A stretch of 64,000 nt of DNA from Pedobacter schmidteae (GCF_900564155.1 NZ_LS999839.1:2725097-2789096), one strand, 5' to 3'; counted from the first letter of the stretch, positions 20,093 to 29,435 are shown. The notes: generated by a model not told the origin, from the sequence alone. Translations and numbers: made by a program.

Positions 20093-20164
20093 GTTTTGAA
20101 GTACAAAACATTACATATACATCGCCAACTGGCGATGATGCAAATGTAAGTGATGGTTCAAAAC
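20093..20164 (-). promoter_or_regulatory. Candidate his attenuator/anti-attenuator RNA region
   Basis: On the transcript, a hairpin CATCGCC-AGTT-GGCGATG (20120-20137) is extended by TTACAT/ATGTAA (20144-20149 with 20111-20116), and its 5' arm lies within the His codons. Downstream, TTCAAAAC (20093-20100) can pair either with GTTTTG (20104-20109) as a short hairpin, or with GTTTTGAA (20157-20164) ahead of the His run. The two pairings exclude each other. No strong GC-rich terminator with a U-tract is present, so control could be by translation or Rho instead of a classical terminator. Confidence 0.5.
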
Positions 20165-20173
20165 TGAGTTCAT
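20111..20173 (-). CDS. Histidine operon leader peptide
   Basis: This small frame runs from the ATG at 20171-20173 to the TAA at 20111-20113 and encodes 20 residues, including NHHLHLHHRQ: five histidines among seven consecutive positions (7, 8, 10, 12, 13). It lies 69 bp before hisG and downstream of a good promoter, on the same strand as the operon. A His run directly before his genes is the classical signature of a stalling leader peptide that senses charged tRNA-His. A purine stretch AAAAGGAC lies about 13 bp before the ATG. The identity is inferred from composition and position, and it is unusually clear. Confidence 0.8.
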   Translation of the reverse strand: MNSVLNHHLHLHHRQLAMYM

Positions 20174-20224
20174 AATCTTATTAAAGTCCTTTTATCAATA
20201 ATGGCTAGCATTTTTGAAGATGTG

Positions 20225-20254
20225 CAAATATATACATTGGATTGTTAAATCAAA
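20225..20254 (-). promoter_or_regulatory. his operon promoter (Bacteroidota type)
   Basis: On the minus strand, TTTG (20251-20254) is separated by 18 bp from TATATTTG (20225-20232), matching TTTG / TAnnTTTG. The predicted transcript start is near 20218, giving an untranslated region of about 45 nt before the leader peptide. Confidence 0.6.
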
Positions 20255-20518
20255 AATATACTGCATTTAATTGTCTGATTTGGTGTATGAAAAGGAGGGG
20301 AGCGTCAAATTTTATAGGCTAACAGCCCCTGCATAAATACTGTCGCCGGCCAGTTTCCCGTTTGCCGAGCAAAAATTCATGTAACAATGCAGCGTATCGC
20401 CCAGGTAATTTACAAGTATAGTTATGCTGTATAGCAGTGCATGCCTGCTGGCCGCATTTAAGGCCATAAGGGGCATAGCCTTTGTGGCGTTGTATCTGCT
20501 GCTGCCAAAAAGCGTATA

Positions 20519-20638
20519 AACTGACTTTTCTTAAGCAGGATCAGAAAATAGAAGTGCTGTTTACTTATCTGAGTAAATTCATCGAAAAAGAGGATAAACC
20601 AAGAGCAGAAATAGGTTTTAGACGAAAAGGTAGATAGC
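20519..20638 (+). pseudogene. Possible 3' remnant of an ORF6N/KilA-N-like gene
   Basis: One plus-strand frame with no usable start reads ...KLTFLKQDQKIEVLFTYL then SKFIEKEDKPRAEIGFRRKGR and a stop at 20636-20638. The pattern of a two-helix end followed by KPR..IGF resembles, from memory, the C-terminus of ORF6N-domain proteins. The upstream part is absent or scrambled. The rest of the 20258-20824 spacer holds no gene I can support, though it has scattered coding-like fragments on both strands, consistent with decayed DNA. Confidence 0.3.
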
Positions 20639-20824
20639 CCCGGTTGTTTCCCGGTCAACCCAAACGCAGTTTAACCAACAACCCACAACGAAGTAAAGTA
20701 TTACAAAGGAAAAAATATTGTCTTTGTTTGGTTTTTGTAGTACCCCTGTTTGGTACAACTCCTATGCAATTTGGCTATAATTGTTCAAAAATGATAACCA
20801 TCTATAAACCTAATTTCGTGAAAA

Positions 20825-23800
20825 ATGAAAAGAAAATTTACTTCAATCTTTTTGATGTTATTTTGTTGCTGCTCAATTTACGTGAGGGCACAGCAGATTA
20901 AAATATCAGGAAAAGTTGTTACCAGCGACGGGATAGCCTTACCTGGTGTAAGCATTAAAATTAAAGGCAGCAATATAGGTACACAATCCAGCCCCGAAGG
21001 GCAATACAACCTAACTGCTCCCGGCAAAGAAAGCATTCTGATTTTCTCTTATATCGGCTATGTAACCAGAGAAATTGAAGCTGCTCAGGTCGATAAAATA
21101 ATGGTTTTGACCGAATCAGCAGTTCAGATGCAGGATGTTGTAGTTACTGCCCTTGGCATCAAACGTCAGGAACGCGCGCTGGGCTACTCCGTTCAAAAAG
21201 TATCAGGTGGAAACTTGCAGAAAGTGTCTGGTGTTGACTTAGCCACATCCCTTACCGGAAAAGTAGCCGGCCTTTTGGTTAAAAACTCATCGGATTTTGC
21301 AGCAGCTCCCGTACTCAGTATCCGTGGCGAAACCCCTTTGCTAGTTATTGACGGGGTAGCCTATGCCAATAAGACCCTCAGTGATATGTCATCAGAAGAC
21401 ATAGAATCCATTAGTGTATTAAAAGGTGCAACCGCATCAGCACTTTATGGCTTTCGCGGTGCAAATGGTGCGATCCTGGTAACCACCAAAAACGGCAGCG
21501 GCAACAATTCAGGCCTGGAAATAAACCTCACCAGCAATACCATGTTCAGTGCCGGATATCTGGCCATCCCCGAAGTTCAGGCCCTTTATGGTCGTGGTGG
21601 TACCAATACCTACGACAAAAACTCAGACGAGGTATGGGGCGGAAAGATGGACGGTTCCATTCAAAGTCAATGGGACCCTGCCTTAAAGGGCTATAGAGAC
21701 TATGCCTACCTCCCTGTAGGTAAAGACAATTTTAGAAATTTTTTGGAAAAAGGTTACATCACAAACAACAACTTCAATATCGCCTACAAAGAAGGAAAAG
21801 CCGCACTTAGAAGCTCGCTGAACTGGACACAAAACAAAGGCCGATATCCTAATTCAACATTAGAAAAATATACCTATGCGTTTGGAGGCGACATCAATTT
21901 AGATAAACTTAAACTAAGCTCGAACTTATCTTATACCCGCCGCCAATCACCCAATATCGGAACCACCGGTTATACCTCTTACGACCCTATGTATACCTTA
22001 CTCATCTGGACCGGTACCGATTATAATATATTGGATTACAAAGATAACTACTGGATTAAGAAAGGGGAGACCCAGAACTTCAGCTATCAGGCGAACTACA
22101 ACAACCCGTACTTTGACAGATATGAAAAAACAAATGAGATTTCACGCGATATTTTTAACGCGGATATCTCTGCCAGCTACGATTTAGCGGATTGGTTAAA
22201 GGCAAGTGTTCGTTCAGGACTCGATTTTTATACCGACCGCGGAGACCTGAGGGTGTCCCAGGGTTCTTATGTTCAAACGGGCAACACCCCAATTCCCGGT
22301 AACCTGTATACATGGATTGGAGCCTTTACGGGAGGATATGCAACAGGCCGGACTTCGGGCATGAGTATGAATAACGATTTGCTCCTGACCGGCGACCGTA
22401 CTGTTGATAAATTTAAAATCGAATACCTGGCAGGTGCAACCATTTTTTACAAAAAAGACAATAACATAAATGCCAACACAACAGGCGGTATCTCTGTTCC
22501 CGGCTTCTTCTCGCTAAAAGCATCGGTAAACCCGGCCAATATTGGAACTTCTACCAACACACAGCAGGTAAACTCGCTGTATGGCCGTATTGGGCTATCA
22601 TGGAATAGTATGGCGTTTATAGAAGCAACAGGCCGTAACGACTGGAGTTCGACCTTAGCCAAAGACAACCGATCCTACTTCTACCCCTCGGTGGCTGCCA
22701 GTTTTGTAGTTTCCGAACTGATGCCAAATACCAAAAACTGGCTTGACCTGTTAAAGATCAGAGGGTCCTGGACCATCTCTAAAACCCCCGCAGCAATTTA
22801 TGCCATCAATAGCGACTATTCGCTTGCTACGGGTGTATGGGGCCCCTCATTTAATTCTGCCTCTGCTCCGGGTTCCCTGTATGCTACAAACATACGTCCT
22901 CAAAGTGCCGCTACCTTCGAAACGGGTTTGATGGCAACGGGATTCAAAAACCGGCTGACAGTTGATGTATCCTATTATAATAAACGGATGTATGACTTTT
23001 TAAAATATGCACCGGTATCGCCAGCTACCGGTTACAGTAGTAATTACATCAATATTCAGGAAGAAATATCACGTCGCGGATGGGAAATTATCCTGAATGG
23101 CGCTGCTGTAAAAACCAGGGATTGGGGACTGGACATCGGTATGAACTGGAGTACTTATGCCAGTTATTATACCAAACTGGATCCGACATATTCCGATGTA
23201 AAACCATGGGTAAAAGTAGGTGAACGTTCCGATCCTTTTATCAGCCGGGATTTTGTAAAAGCCCCTGATGGTAACCTGATATTCAGCAGCAACGGCCGCC
23301 TGCAGTACAGTCAATATGACTCCAGATTTGGCTATCAGGATCCAAACTTCGTATGGGGCGTAAATTCGACCATTCGTTATAAAAACTTTAGCCTCTATTT
23401 TGCGCTGGATGGTGTTGTTGGTGGGTTAATGAATACCAGAACAGAAAGCTACATGTGGCAATCGGGTGTCCATCCAAACTCGGTTACCGATGAAAGGGCT
23501 AAAGATGTGGCAACACCTGGTTCCAGAAACTTCCTTGGTCAGGGTGTAAAAGTTGTTTCGGGTACAGCCACCTATGATGCATTTGGAAATATAACCAGTG
23601 ATACCCGGGTTTTTGCACCCAATGATGTTTATACCACTTACAAACAGTATGTAACAGATTTGCACAATAGCAGTGCATGGGGCGGTAATGGAAGTCCTGC
23701 CGATACTTATTCCAAGACGTTTTTTAAGCTGCGTGAGCTATCGCTTAGCTATGCCGTTCCAACCAGGCTTTTACATGGGATTGCAAAGGCGGCCTCCATC

Positions 23801-23929
23801 AGCCTTATCGGACAAAACATGCTCTTATGGGCAAAAGACTTCAAGTATTCTGATCCCGACGGAGGTGGCGAAGATTTCTCTGACCCTGCTGTAAGGTACA
23901 TTGGAGCAAACCTCAAATTAACATTTTAA
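20825..23929 (+). CDS. SusC/RagA-type TonB-dependent outer-membrane transporter (beta-glucan locus)
   Basis: This 1034-residue protein has a signal peptide (MKRKFTSIFLMLFCCCSIYV, cleaved after RAQ). A CarboxypepD_reg-like domain spans ~25-100 (ISGKVVTSDGIALPGVSIKIKG), the SusC linker is VVVTALGIKRQERALGYSV, the plug domain spans ~120-225 (LLVIDGVAY, SVLKGATASALYG, GAILVTTKNG), and a 22-strand barrel ends in the aromatic ...YIGANLKLTF. It should import oligosaccharides captured with the SusD partner 10 bp downstream. The neighbouring GH16 gene points to a beta-1,3- or mixed-linkage glucan such as laminarin. Confidence 0.93.
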   Translation: MKRKFTSIFLMLFCCCSIYVRAQQIKISGKVVTSDGIALPGVSIKIKGSNIGTQSSPEGQYNLTAPGKESILIFSYIGYVTREIEAAQVDKIMVLTESAVQMQDVVVTALGIKRQERALGYSVQKVSGGNLQKVSGVDLATSLTGKVAGLLVKNSSDFAAAPVLSIRGETPLLVIDGVAYANKTLSDMSSEDIESISVLKGATASALYGFRGANGAILVTTKNGSGNNSGLEINLTSNTMFSAGYLAIPEVQALYGRGGTNTYDKNSDEVWGGKMDGSIQSQWDPALKGYRDYAYLPVGKDNFRNFLEKGYITNNNFNIAYKEGKAALRSSLNWTQNKGRYPNSTLEKYTYAFGGDINLDKLKLSSNLSYTRRQSPNIGTTGYTSYDPMYTLLIWTGTDYNILDYKDNYWIKKGETQNFSYQANYNNPYFDRYEKTNEISRDIFNADISASYDLADWLKASVRSGLDFYTDRGDLRVSQGSYVQTGNTPIPGNLYTWIGAFTGGYATGRTSGMSMNNDLLLTGDRTVDKFKIEYLAGATIFYKKDNNINANTTGGISVPGFFSLKASVNPANIGTSTNTQQVNSLYGRIGLSWNSMAFIEATGRNDWSSTLAKDNRSYFYPSVAASFVVSELMPNTKNWLDLLKIRGSWTISKTPAAIYAINSDYSLATGVWGPSFNSASAPGSLYATNIRPQSAATFETGLMATGFKNRLTVDVSYYNKRMYDFLKYAPVSPATGYSSNYINIQEEISRRGWEIILNGAAVKTRDWGLDIGMNWSTYASYYTKLDPTYSDVKPWVKVGERSDPFISRDFVKAPDGNLIFSSNGRLQYSQYDSRFGYQDPNFVWGVNSTIRYKNFSLYFALDGVVGGLMNTRTESYMWQSGVHPNSVTDERAKDVATPGSRNFLGQGVKVVSGTATYDAFGNITSDTRVFAPNDVYTTYKQYVTDLHNSSAWGGNGSPADTYSKTFFKLRELSLSYAVPTRLLHGIAKAASISLIGQNMLLWAKDFKYSDPDGGGEDFSDPAVRYIGANLKLTF

Positions 23930-23939
23930 TAGCAAAACG

Positions 23940-25487
23940 ATGAACAGATTAACTTATATACTGCTTACAATGGTTATGTTGACCGCTTTAAGCTCCTGTA
24001 GTAAATTCGATTCCTTCAATACAAATCCTGATGCCCCATCTACCGTTACTCCTGGTATGCTGGCCACAGGGGTGCTGAGAGGCGCCTTCAGGTTCTGGAA
24101 TCCTAATCCGGCTGATTTCACTACTTTAAATTTATGGTTGCACCATATTGCCAATGCCGATGGAACGCCAAATCCTTCCCAATACTTTTATTCTTACGGA
24201 CCTTCTGTTGGTTTTGGGGCATTTCAGAACCTAACCAACCTGAAACGTATGGTAGAACTTGCCAAAGGAAACCCAGGCGAACCATCTTATCAGGGATTGG
24301 CCTTGTTTATGAAAGCTTATTATGGCTTTACCACATCGGTAGTGCTGGGCGATATTCCTTATTCAGAAGCCGGAAAGGCAGAGGAAGGCATCACCAAGCC
24401 GAAGTACGACAAGCAGGCCGATGTTTTTGCAGCGGTACTGGCAGATTTGCAGGCTGCAGAAGCTCTTTTTGCCGCCGGAAAAAATTTCGATGGCGATATG
24501 ATTCATAATGGTGAAGCCCTGAAATGGAGAAAGCTCTGCAATGCCTTGCAGTTAAAAGTTTTACAGACCATGAGTAAAAAAATTACCACAGCACAAAAAA
24601 GTCGCTTTGCAGAGATCGTGGCCGCAGGTAACCTGATGACGGGTAATACAGATAACTTCAAACTTACCTATACCACCGGTGATGGTGCCGGCCATCCTTT
24701 TTGGTCTGGAGAAACGCGAAGAAATTATGTAGTTGTATCTGAACTGACCATTAACAGCTTAAAGATGTTTAATGACCGTCGGTTATTTTATTTTGCCGAT
24801 CCCGCACCTTATTTAATGACAGCGGCAGGTGGCTCCAAAGCAGAAAATGATCCGGCAGCTTACCAGGGAGTCCTTACTTCGTTAAATGCAGGCACCATAG
24901 CCATCAACACTCAGGCCGGGAAATATTCATACGTTAACCTGCGTTATACAAAGGACAAGATAGGCGATCCTATGTTGATATTCTCTTATTCCGAGCAATG
25001 TTTCATTATTGCCGAAGCCATTGAAGAAGGCTGGGTACCCGGAGGTGCTGCTGCGGCGAAAACATATTACGAAAACGGGGTAAAGGAAATCCTGAAATAT
25101 TATATGGGCCTTCCAATTACGGCAAACCATGGCATGCCTATTACCCAATCCTATATCGATAATTATTTTACCGGTGCGGCAGCTTACCAGCTTGCAGGAA
25201 CGAAGACTGATCGCCTCCGTCAGATCTGGACGCAAAGATGGCTCCTTGATTTCTTCCAGGGCAATAGTTTTAACAACTACCCTCAGATTTTGCGCACAGG
25301 CTATCCGGTGTTACCACTTGATCCGGCAACGAACATGAACCCCGATGACAAAACACTTTATCCTAAACGCTGGAAATATGATGTGGGCGAGCAGGTAACC
25401 AACCCGGTAAATTACAAACAGGCTATTGATAGTCAATATGGCGGATATGATGGAATTAATGGAATCCCATGGTATTTGCAGCCATAA
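23940..25487 (+). CDS. SusD/RagB-like glycan-binding lipoprotein
   Basis: This 515-residue protein has a lipoprotein signal ending in LTALSSC (Cys at residue ~20), followed by SKFDSFNTNPDAPSTVTPGM, which is typical of the SusD-like_2 subgroup. TPR-like helices follow (GLALFMKAYYGFTTSVVLGDIPYSEAG) and a C-terminal RLRQIWTQRWLLDFFQGNSF segment. It is expected on the outer-membrane surface as a lid on the SusC barrel. Spacing of 10 bp from susC shows a shared transcript. Confidence 0.92.
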   Translation: MNRLTYILLTMVMLTALSSCSKFDSFNTNPDAPSTVTPGMLATGVLRGAFRFWNPNPADFTTLNLWLHHIANADGTPNPSQYFYSYGPSVGFGAFQNLTNLKRMVELAKGNPGEPSYQGLALFMKAYYGFTTSVVLGDIPYSEAGKAEEGITKPKYDKQADVFAAVLADLQAAEALFAAGKNFDGDMIHNGEALKWRKLCNALQLKVLQTMSKKITTAQKSRFAEIVAAGNLMTGNTDNFKLTYTTGDGAGHPFWSGETRRNYVVVSELTINSLKMFNDRRLFYFADPAPYLMTAAGGSKAENDPAAYQGVLTSLNAGTIAINTQAGKYSYVNLRYTKDKIGDPMLIFSYSEQCFIIAEAIEEGWVPGGAAAAKTYYENGVKEILKYYMGLPITANHGMPITQSYIDNYFTGAAAYQLAGTKTDRLRQIWTQRWLLDFFQGNSFNNYPQILRTGYPVLPLDPATNMNPDDKTLYPKRWKYDVGEQVTNPVNYKQAIDSQYGGYDGINGIPWYLQP

Positions 25488-25528
25488 AAAAGTAGGAAAC
25501 AAAGTTTAATTACATTAATGAATAACAT

Positions 25529-26341
25529 ATGCGTTTAGTATTCCGTTTATTAGCCCTGGCCGGTTTAAGTTTTGCAGGCATGGTACAGGAAAGCGTTGCC
25601 CAGACGCCTCAAGGTTACAGACTGATCTGGAGTGATGAATTTAATTATAAGGGGTTGCCAGACAGTACTAAATGGGGTTACGATGTAGGTGGCAATGGCT
25701 GGGGCAATGATGAACTACAGTTTTATACTGCAAAAGATTTGTCAAATGCCAGTGTAAGCAATGGTGTTTTAAAAATTACTGCCAGAAAGCAGGTTAAAGA
25801 GAATTGTCAATATACCTCAGCAAGGTTGATTACTAAAGATAAAGCCGAATTTACCTATGGCAAAATTGAGATCAGGGCTAAACTCCCGGCAGGCCGTGGC
25901 ACATGGCCTGCCATTTGGATGCTGGGAAAAAACATTGATACGGCAACCTGGCCGGCATGTGGTGAAATTGACATCATGGAACATGTAGGCTTTAACAAAG
26001 ACAGTATCTTTAGCACCATTCATACCACATCGTACAACCACATTATGGGGACGCAAAAAACCAAGGGTACTTATATCAGCAAACCCTATACACAGTTTCA
26101 TACCTATGGACTGGAATGGACACCTGAAGAAATGGTGTTTTTGTTAGATGGAAAGGCCTGGTATAGGATTAGGAACGAACATCTTTCGACAAGAGAATGG
26201 CCGTTTGACAGTCCGCAGTTTTTAATATTGAATATCGCCGTTGGCGGTGGCTGGGGCGGACAAAAAGGCATTGCCGAAAATGTTTTCCCGGCGAAGATGG
26301 AAGTAGATTATGTAAGGGTTTTTCAAAAAATCAAAAAATAA
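25529..26341 (+). CDS. Glycoside hydrolase family 16 beta-glucanase (laminarinase-like)
   Basis: This 270-residue enzyme has a signal peptide (cleaved near SVAQ, residue 25) and a single GH16 jelly-roll domain starting LIWSDEFNYKGLPD. The catalytic motif GEIDIMEHVG has nucleophile E146, D148 and acid/base E151. The ExDxxE spacing with the inserted Met is the form usual for beta-1,3-glucanases and agarase-type enzymes. It lacks a lipobox and probably works in the periplasm on imported fragments. It closes the SusC-SusD-GH16 operon and is followed by a strong terminator. Confidence 0.92.
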   Translation: MRLVFRLLALAGLSFAGMVQESVAQTPQGYRLIWSDEFNYKGLPDSTKWGYDVGGNGWGNDELQFYTAKDLSNASVSNGVLKITARKQVKENCQYTSARLITKDKAEFTYGKIEIRAKLPAGRGTWPAIWMLGKNIDTATWPACGEIDIMEHVGFNKDSIFSTIHTTSYNHIMGTQKTKGTYISKPYTQFHTYGLEWTPEEMVFLLDGKAWYRIRNEHLSTREWPFDSPQFLILNIAVGGGWGGQKGIAENVFPAKMEVDYVRVFQKIKK

Positions 26342-26385
26342 GACCCTTGTAATTTTACACATTTCAAAAATTCTCTGTTATCTTT

Positions 26386-26422
26386 AAGAGAGGTTTGGTT
26401 AAATTAACCAGACCTCTTTTTT
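26386..26422 (+). terminator. Terminator of the SusC-SusD-GH16 operon
   Basis: A 15 bp stem with one wobble (AAGAGAGGTTTGGTT with AACCAGACCTCTTTT, 26386-26400 and 26406-26420), a loop of five bases and a trailing T-run. It separates the operon from the regulator gene. Confidence 0.85.
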
Positions 26423-26448
26423 GATAACGCCCGTTTAAACAGTATTTC

Positions 26449-29358
26449 ATGAAATATTTTTTATTGATTTTAAATATCTTTTTTTTGAGTATTCGCGCTC
26501 CTGCTCAAATAGGCATTCCTGAAATCAATAATTACTCGAGCCTTACTTATAAAGGAGGAAGTCAGAACTGGGATATAGGACAGGACAAGAACGGGACCAT
26601 GTATTTTGCCAACAACGATGGTCTGCTGAGCTACAATGGCAGGTACTGGGACTTATATCAGCTCCCCAACAAAACAATCATAAGGTCTTTGCTGCTGGAT
26701 AAGGATGGCAGAATTTATGTTGGCGCCCAGGATGAACTTGGGTATTTTTTTCCGGATGAAAACGGACGCCTGAAATATCATTCCCTTTTACAGTTAATCC
26801 CTTCGGCACACAGAAAATTTGCCGATGTATGGAACATCGTCATCGACAAAAATGACGTTTACTTTCGTTCCAATTCCAAGATTTTGCAGTATGACCACAG
26901 GCGAATCAGGATTTATGACAAGCCCAGGGTTGAAACCCAGTGGACAATTCTGCAAGCGGCCAACGGTCAGGTCTTTGCACAGGATAATTTTGCTGCGCTG
27001 TATCAGATCAAAAATGGTATGCTAAAGATGATTTCGTCACAAGCTGAGCTTAAAAGTTCTCCCATTACAGCTATCGTTAATTATCAGGCCGATACGGTAC
27101 TGATCGGCACGCTGAAAAATGGCTTGTATTTGCTAAGCGGTTCCAATTTAATACAAATGAAGACAGCTGCCGATGCCTTCTTCGTTAAAAACCGGATCAA
27201 CAAAGTATTAAAACTAAAAGACGGTACATTTTTAGTGGCCACGGCTTCGGGAGGCTGCGTAATCATCAATAAGAATGGCGCTTTGCTACAACATTTCGAC
27301 AATACGGATGGCCTTCAGGATAGCCAGGTCAGAAGTATTTTTCAGGATGATAGCGGAAGTTTATGGCTCGGCCTTGACGATGGAATAGATTTTATTGCCT
27401 GCAATAGTGCCTTAAAATATATCCGGCCCGATAGGCGCAAACAGACCAGTGGCTACGCTACCCAGATATTAAATCATCAGCTTTTTATAGGTACTTCTGA
27501 TCGTTTGTATTCGGCACCTTTGGCCCCTGCATTAACCGATTTCAGCTATGCCAAAAGCACTTTTAAAGAAATTCAGCATATTCAGGGGCAGATCTGGAAC
27601 CTCGATGCCATCAACAATAAGCTGCTTGTAGGACATGAAGAAGGAACCTATGTTCTGGAAGGCGACATTCCTGTCCCTTTATTTCAGGCACTCGGCACCT
27701 GGACATTTGTACCGCTTTCTGCAAATAAAACAGCCACAGAAATTGTAGCAGGAACGTATACCGGACTTCACCTGATGAGGTACGACAAGCAAAAGTTTAG
27801 CAATGCTGGCAAGATAAAAGGGGGAAATGAGTCGCTCAGGTTTGTGCTTTATGATCCGGAGTCCAATACCATCTGGGCTTCGCACCCGTATCGTGGGGTG
27901 TATCGGTTTAAGCTTAGTGCCGATCATAAAAAAATCGAAAAGCTCTGGCTGTTTAATGAAAAAAATGGCTTTCCTTCGCCACTCGATAACTTTGTGGTAA
28001 AACTTAAAGGAAAAATTGTTGTTGCCACAAAAAATGGTATTTATGAATTCGACGAAAACAGGCAATATTTTTCTCCTTCAAAAACGCTGGGTCCCATTTT
28101 AGGAAAGGTTAATTTCCAGTATCTTAAGGAAGACCCGGATGGCAACATCTGGTTCGTTACCAACAAAAAAATTGGTGTGGTTGATTTTCACAGAAAACAG
28201 GGCAATAGGCCTTATGCTATAGTCTATTTCCCTGAGCTGACCGCCAAGATGGTGGTCAAATTTGAAAATATCTATCCCTACGACAAGCAAAATATCTTTG
28301 TAGCCTCAACCAGCGGTATTATTCATATCAATTACCTCAAATACCTTAAAAATATAAAGCCTTTAAAAGTTCACTTAACGCAGGTAAAAATTTCGGGTAA
28401 TACGGACAGTATTATTTTTGGAGGCTATTTTGTAAAAAACGGGAAAATAACCGATGTTCAGTATGCAAAGGATAAGGTTAGTCTGCCTTATGCGCACAAT
28501 TCCCTCCACTTTGAGTATGCTTCAACACTTTTTGAACAGCGCGATAACATCGAATTTAGCTATCAGCTGTATGGCTTTGATAAAGAGTGGTCTTTATGGG
28601 GATCAAAATGTGAAAAGGATTATACAAACCTCCCTCAGGGTGAGTACACCTTTAAGGTAAAAGTCAGGAATAACCTTGGCAACGAGTTGCTGGCTGCACC
28701 CTATACTTTTGTAATCCGCCCGCCCTGGTATCAAACCCCCTGGTTTTATTTTCTCTACTTTCTCTTATTTTGTTTTGGTATTTACCTGCTCATTCAATGG
28801 CAAAAACGAAAATATCGAAAAGAGCAACACTTTTTAAATACGGTTCATCAATTGGAGCTGGAGCAGAATGAAAAGATAATCGTCAACCTCAGAAACGAAA
28901 AGTTGGAGACTAAAGTTCATTTCCAGAATAAAGAGCTGGCCAGTACCACCATGCACCTGATGCAAAGGGGTAAACTATTGGCCACCATCAAAGATGAACT
29001 GTTGCTGATCAAAAAAGAGGATACCGAGGGAGTTTATCGTGAAGAGCTGAGGAAGGTGCTTCGGCTTATCCATGATTCTGAAAAATCTGATGCCGATTGG
29101 GACCAGTTTGCAGAACGTTTTGACCATGTAAATTCCAATTTCCTTAAAATACTAAAAGAAAAGGTGCCCAGTCTGACCCCAACTGATTTAAAGCTTTGTG
29201 CTTATCTTAAAATGAACCTTAGCTCAAAAGAGATTGCCCAACTGATGAGCATCACGATACGGGGTGTAGAAGTAAACCGGTACCGGTTAAGGAAGAAACT
29301 AAATGTTTCATCGGAAACCAACTTATTTGATCATCTGATAGCTCTTACCCGCGTGTGA
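26449..29358 (+). CDS. Membrane-spanning Y_Y_Y-domain sensor with LuxR-type DNA-binding domain
   Basis: This 969-residue protein has a signal peptide (to APAQ, residue ~20) and periplasmic two-component-type propeller repeats (residues ~25-640, e.g. NWDIGQDKNGTMYFANNDG). A Y_Y_Y domain follows (~690-755, NLPQGEYTFKVKVRNNLGN), then one transmembrane helix (~764-783), a coiled coil (~795-835) and a C-terminal LuxR/GerE-like helix-turn-helix (~914-963: PTDLKLCAYLKMNLSSKEIAQLMSI and VNRYRLRKKL). There is no kinase or receiver domain, so it is a one-component cousin of the hybrid two-component PUL regulators. Its position suggests it controls the GH16 locus. Confidence 0.88.
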   Translation: MKYFLLILNIFFLSIRAPAQIGIPEINNYSSLTYKGGSQNWDIGQDKNGTMYFANNDGLLSYNGRYWDLYQLPNKTIIRSLLLDKDGRIYVGAQDELGYFFPDENGRLKYHSLLQLIPSAHRKFADVWNIVIDKNDVYFRSNSKILQYDHRRIRIYDKPRVETQWTILQAANGQVFAQDNFAALYQIKNGMLKMISSQAELKSSPITAIVNYQADTVLIGTLKNGLYLLSGSNLIQMKTAADAFFVKNRINKVLKLKDGTFLVATASGGCVIINKNGALLQHFDNTDGLQDSQVRSIFQDDSGSLWLGLDDGIDFIACNSALKYIRPDRRKQTSGYATQILNHQLFIGTSDRLYSAPLAPALTDFSYAKSTFKEIQHIQGQIWNLDAINNKLLVGHEEGTYVLEGDIPVPLFQALGTWTFVPLSANKTATEIVAGTYTGLHLMRYDKQKFSNAGKIKGGNESLRFVLYDPESNTIWASHPYRGVYRFKLSADHKKIEKLWLFNEKNGFPSPLDNFVVKLKGKIVVATKNGIYEFDENRQYFSPSKTLGPILGKVNFQYLKEDPDGNIWFVTNKKIGVVDFHRKQGNRPYAIVYFPELTAKMVVKFENIYPYDKQNIFVASTSGIIHINYLKYLKNIKPLKVHLTQVKISGNTDSIIFGGYFVKNGKITDVQYAKDKVSLPYAHNSLHFEYASTLFEQRDNIEFSYQLYGFDKEWSLWGSKCEKDYTNLPQGEYTFKVKVRNNLGNELLAAPYTFVIRPPWYQTPWFYFLYFLLFCFGIYLLIQWQKRKYRKEQHFLNTVHQLELEQNEKIIVNLRNEKLETKVHFQNKELASTTMHLMQRGKLLATIKDELLLIKKEDTEGVYREELRKVLRLIHDSEKSDADWDQFAERFDHVNSNFLKILKEKVPSLTPTDLKLCAYLKMNLSSKEIAQLMSITIRGVEVNRYRLRKKLNVSSETNLFDHLIALTRV

Positions 29359-29403
29359 TTAAACGTTTCTGAAAACAGTTCTTCTTAAGAAGAAATAAGA
29401 TTG

Positions 29404-29435
29404 CCGGGGCTAAAAAATTGCCCCGGAGATTTTGA
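29404..29435 (+). terminator. Hairpin terminator after the Y_Y_Y regulator
   Basis: CCGGGGC (29404-29410) and GCCCCGG (29420-29426) are separated by nine AT-rich bases and followed by a T-rich stretch. Confidence 0.6.

Noticed and set aside
20093..20109. Hairpin GTTTTG/CAAAAC as a classical rho-independent terminator for the his leader
   Set aside because: Six A/T-rich pairs and no continuous U-tract; too weak to call a terminator.
20776..20783. TATAATTG as a promoter -7 box for the first susC
   Set aside because: Only TAnnTTG-like, and the nearest TTTG is 23 bp away, outside the usual 18-20.
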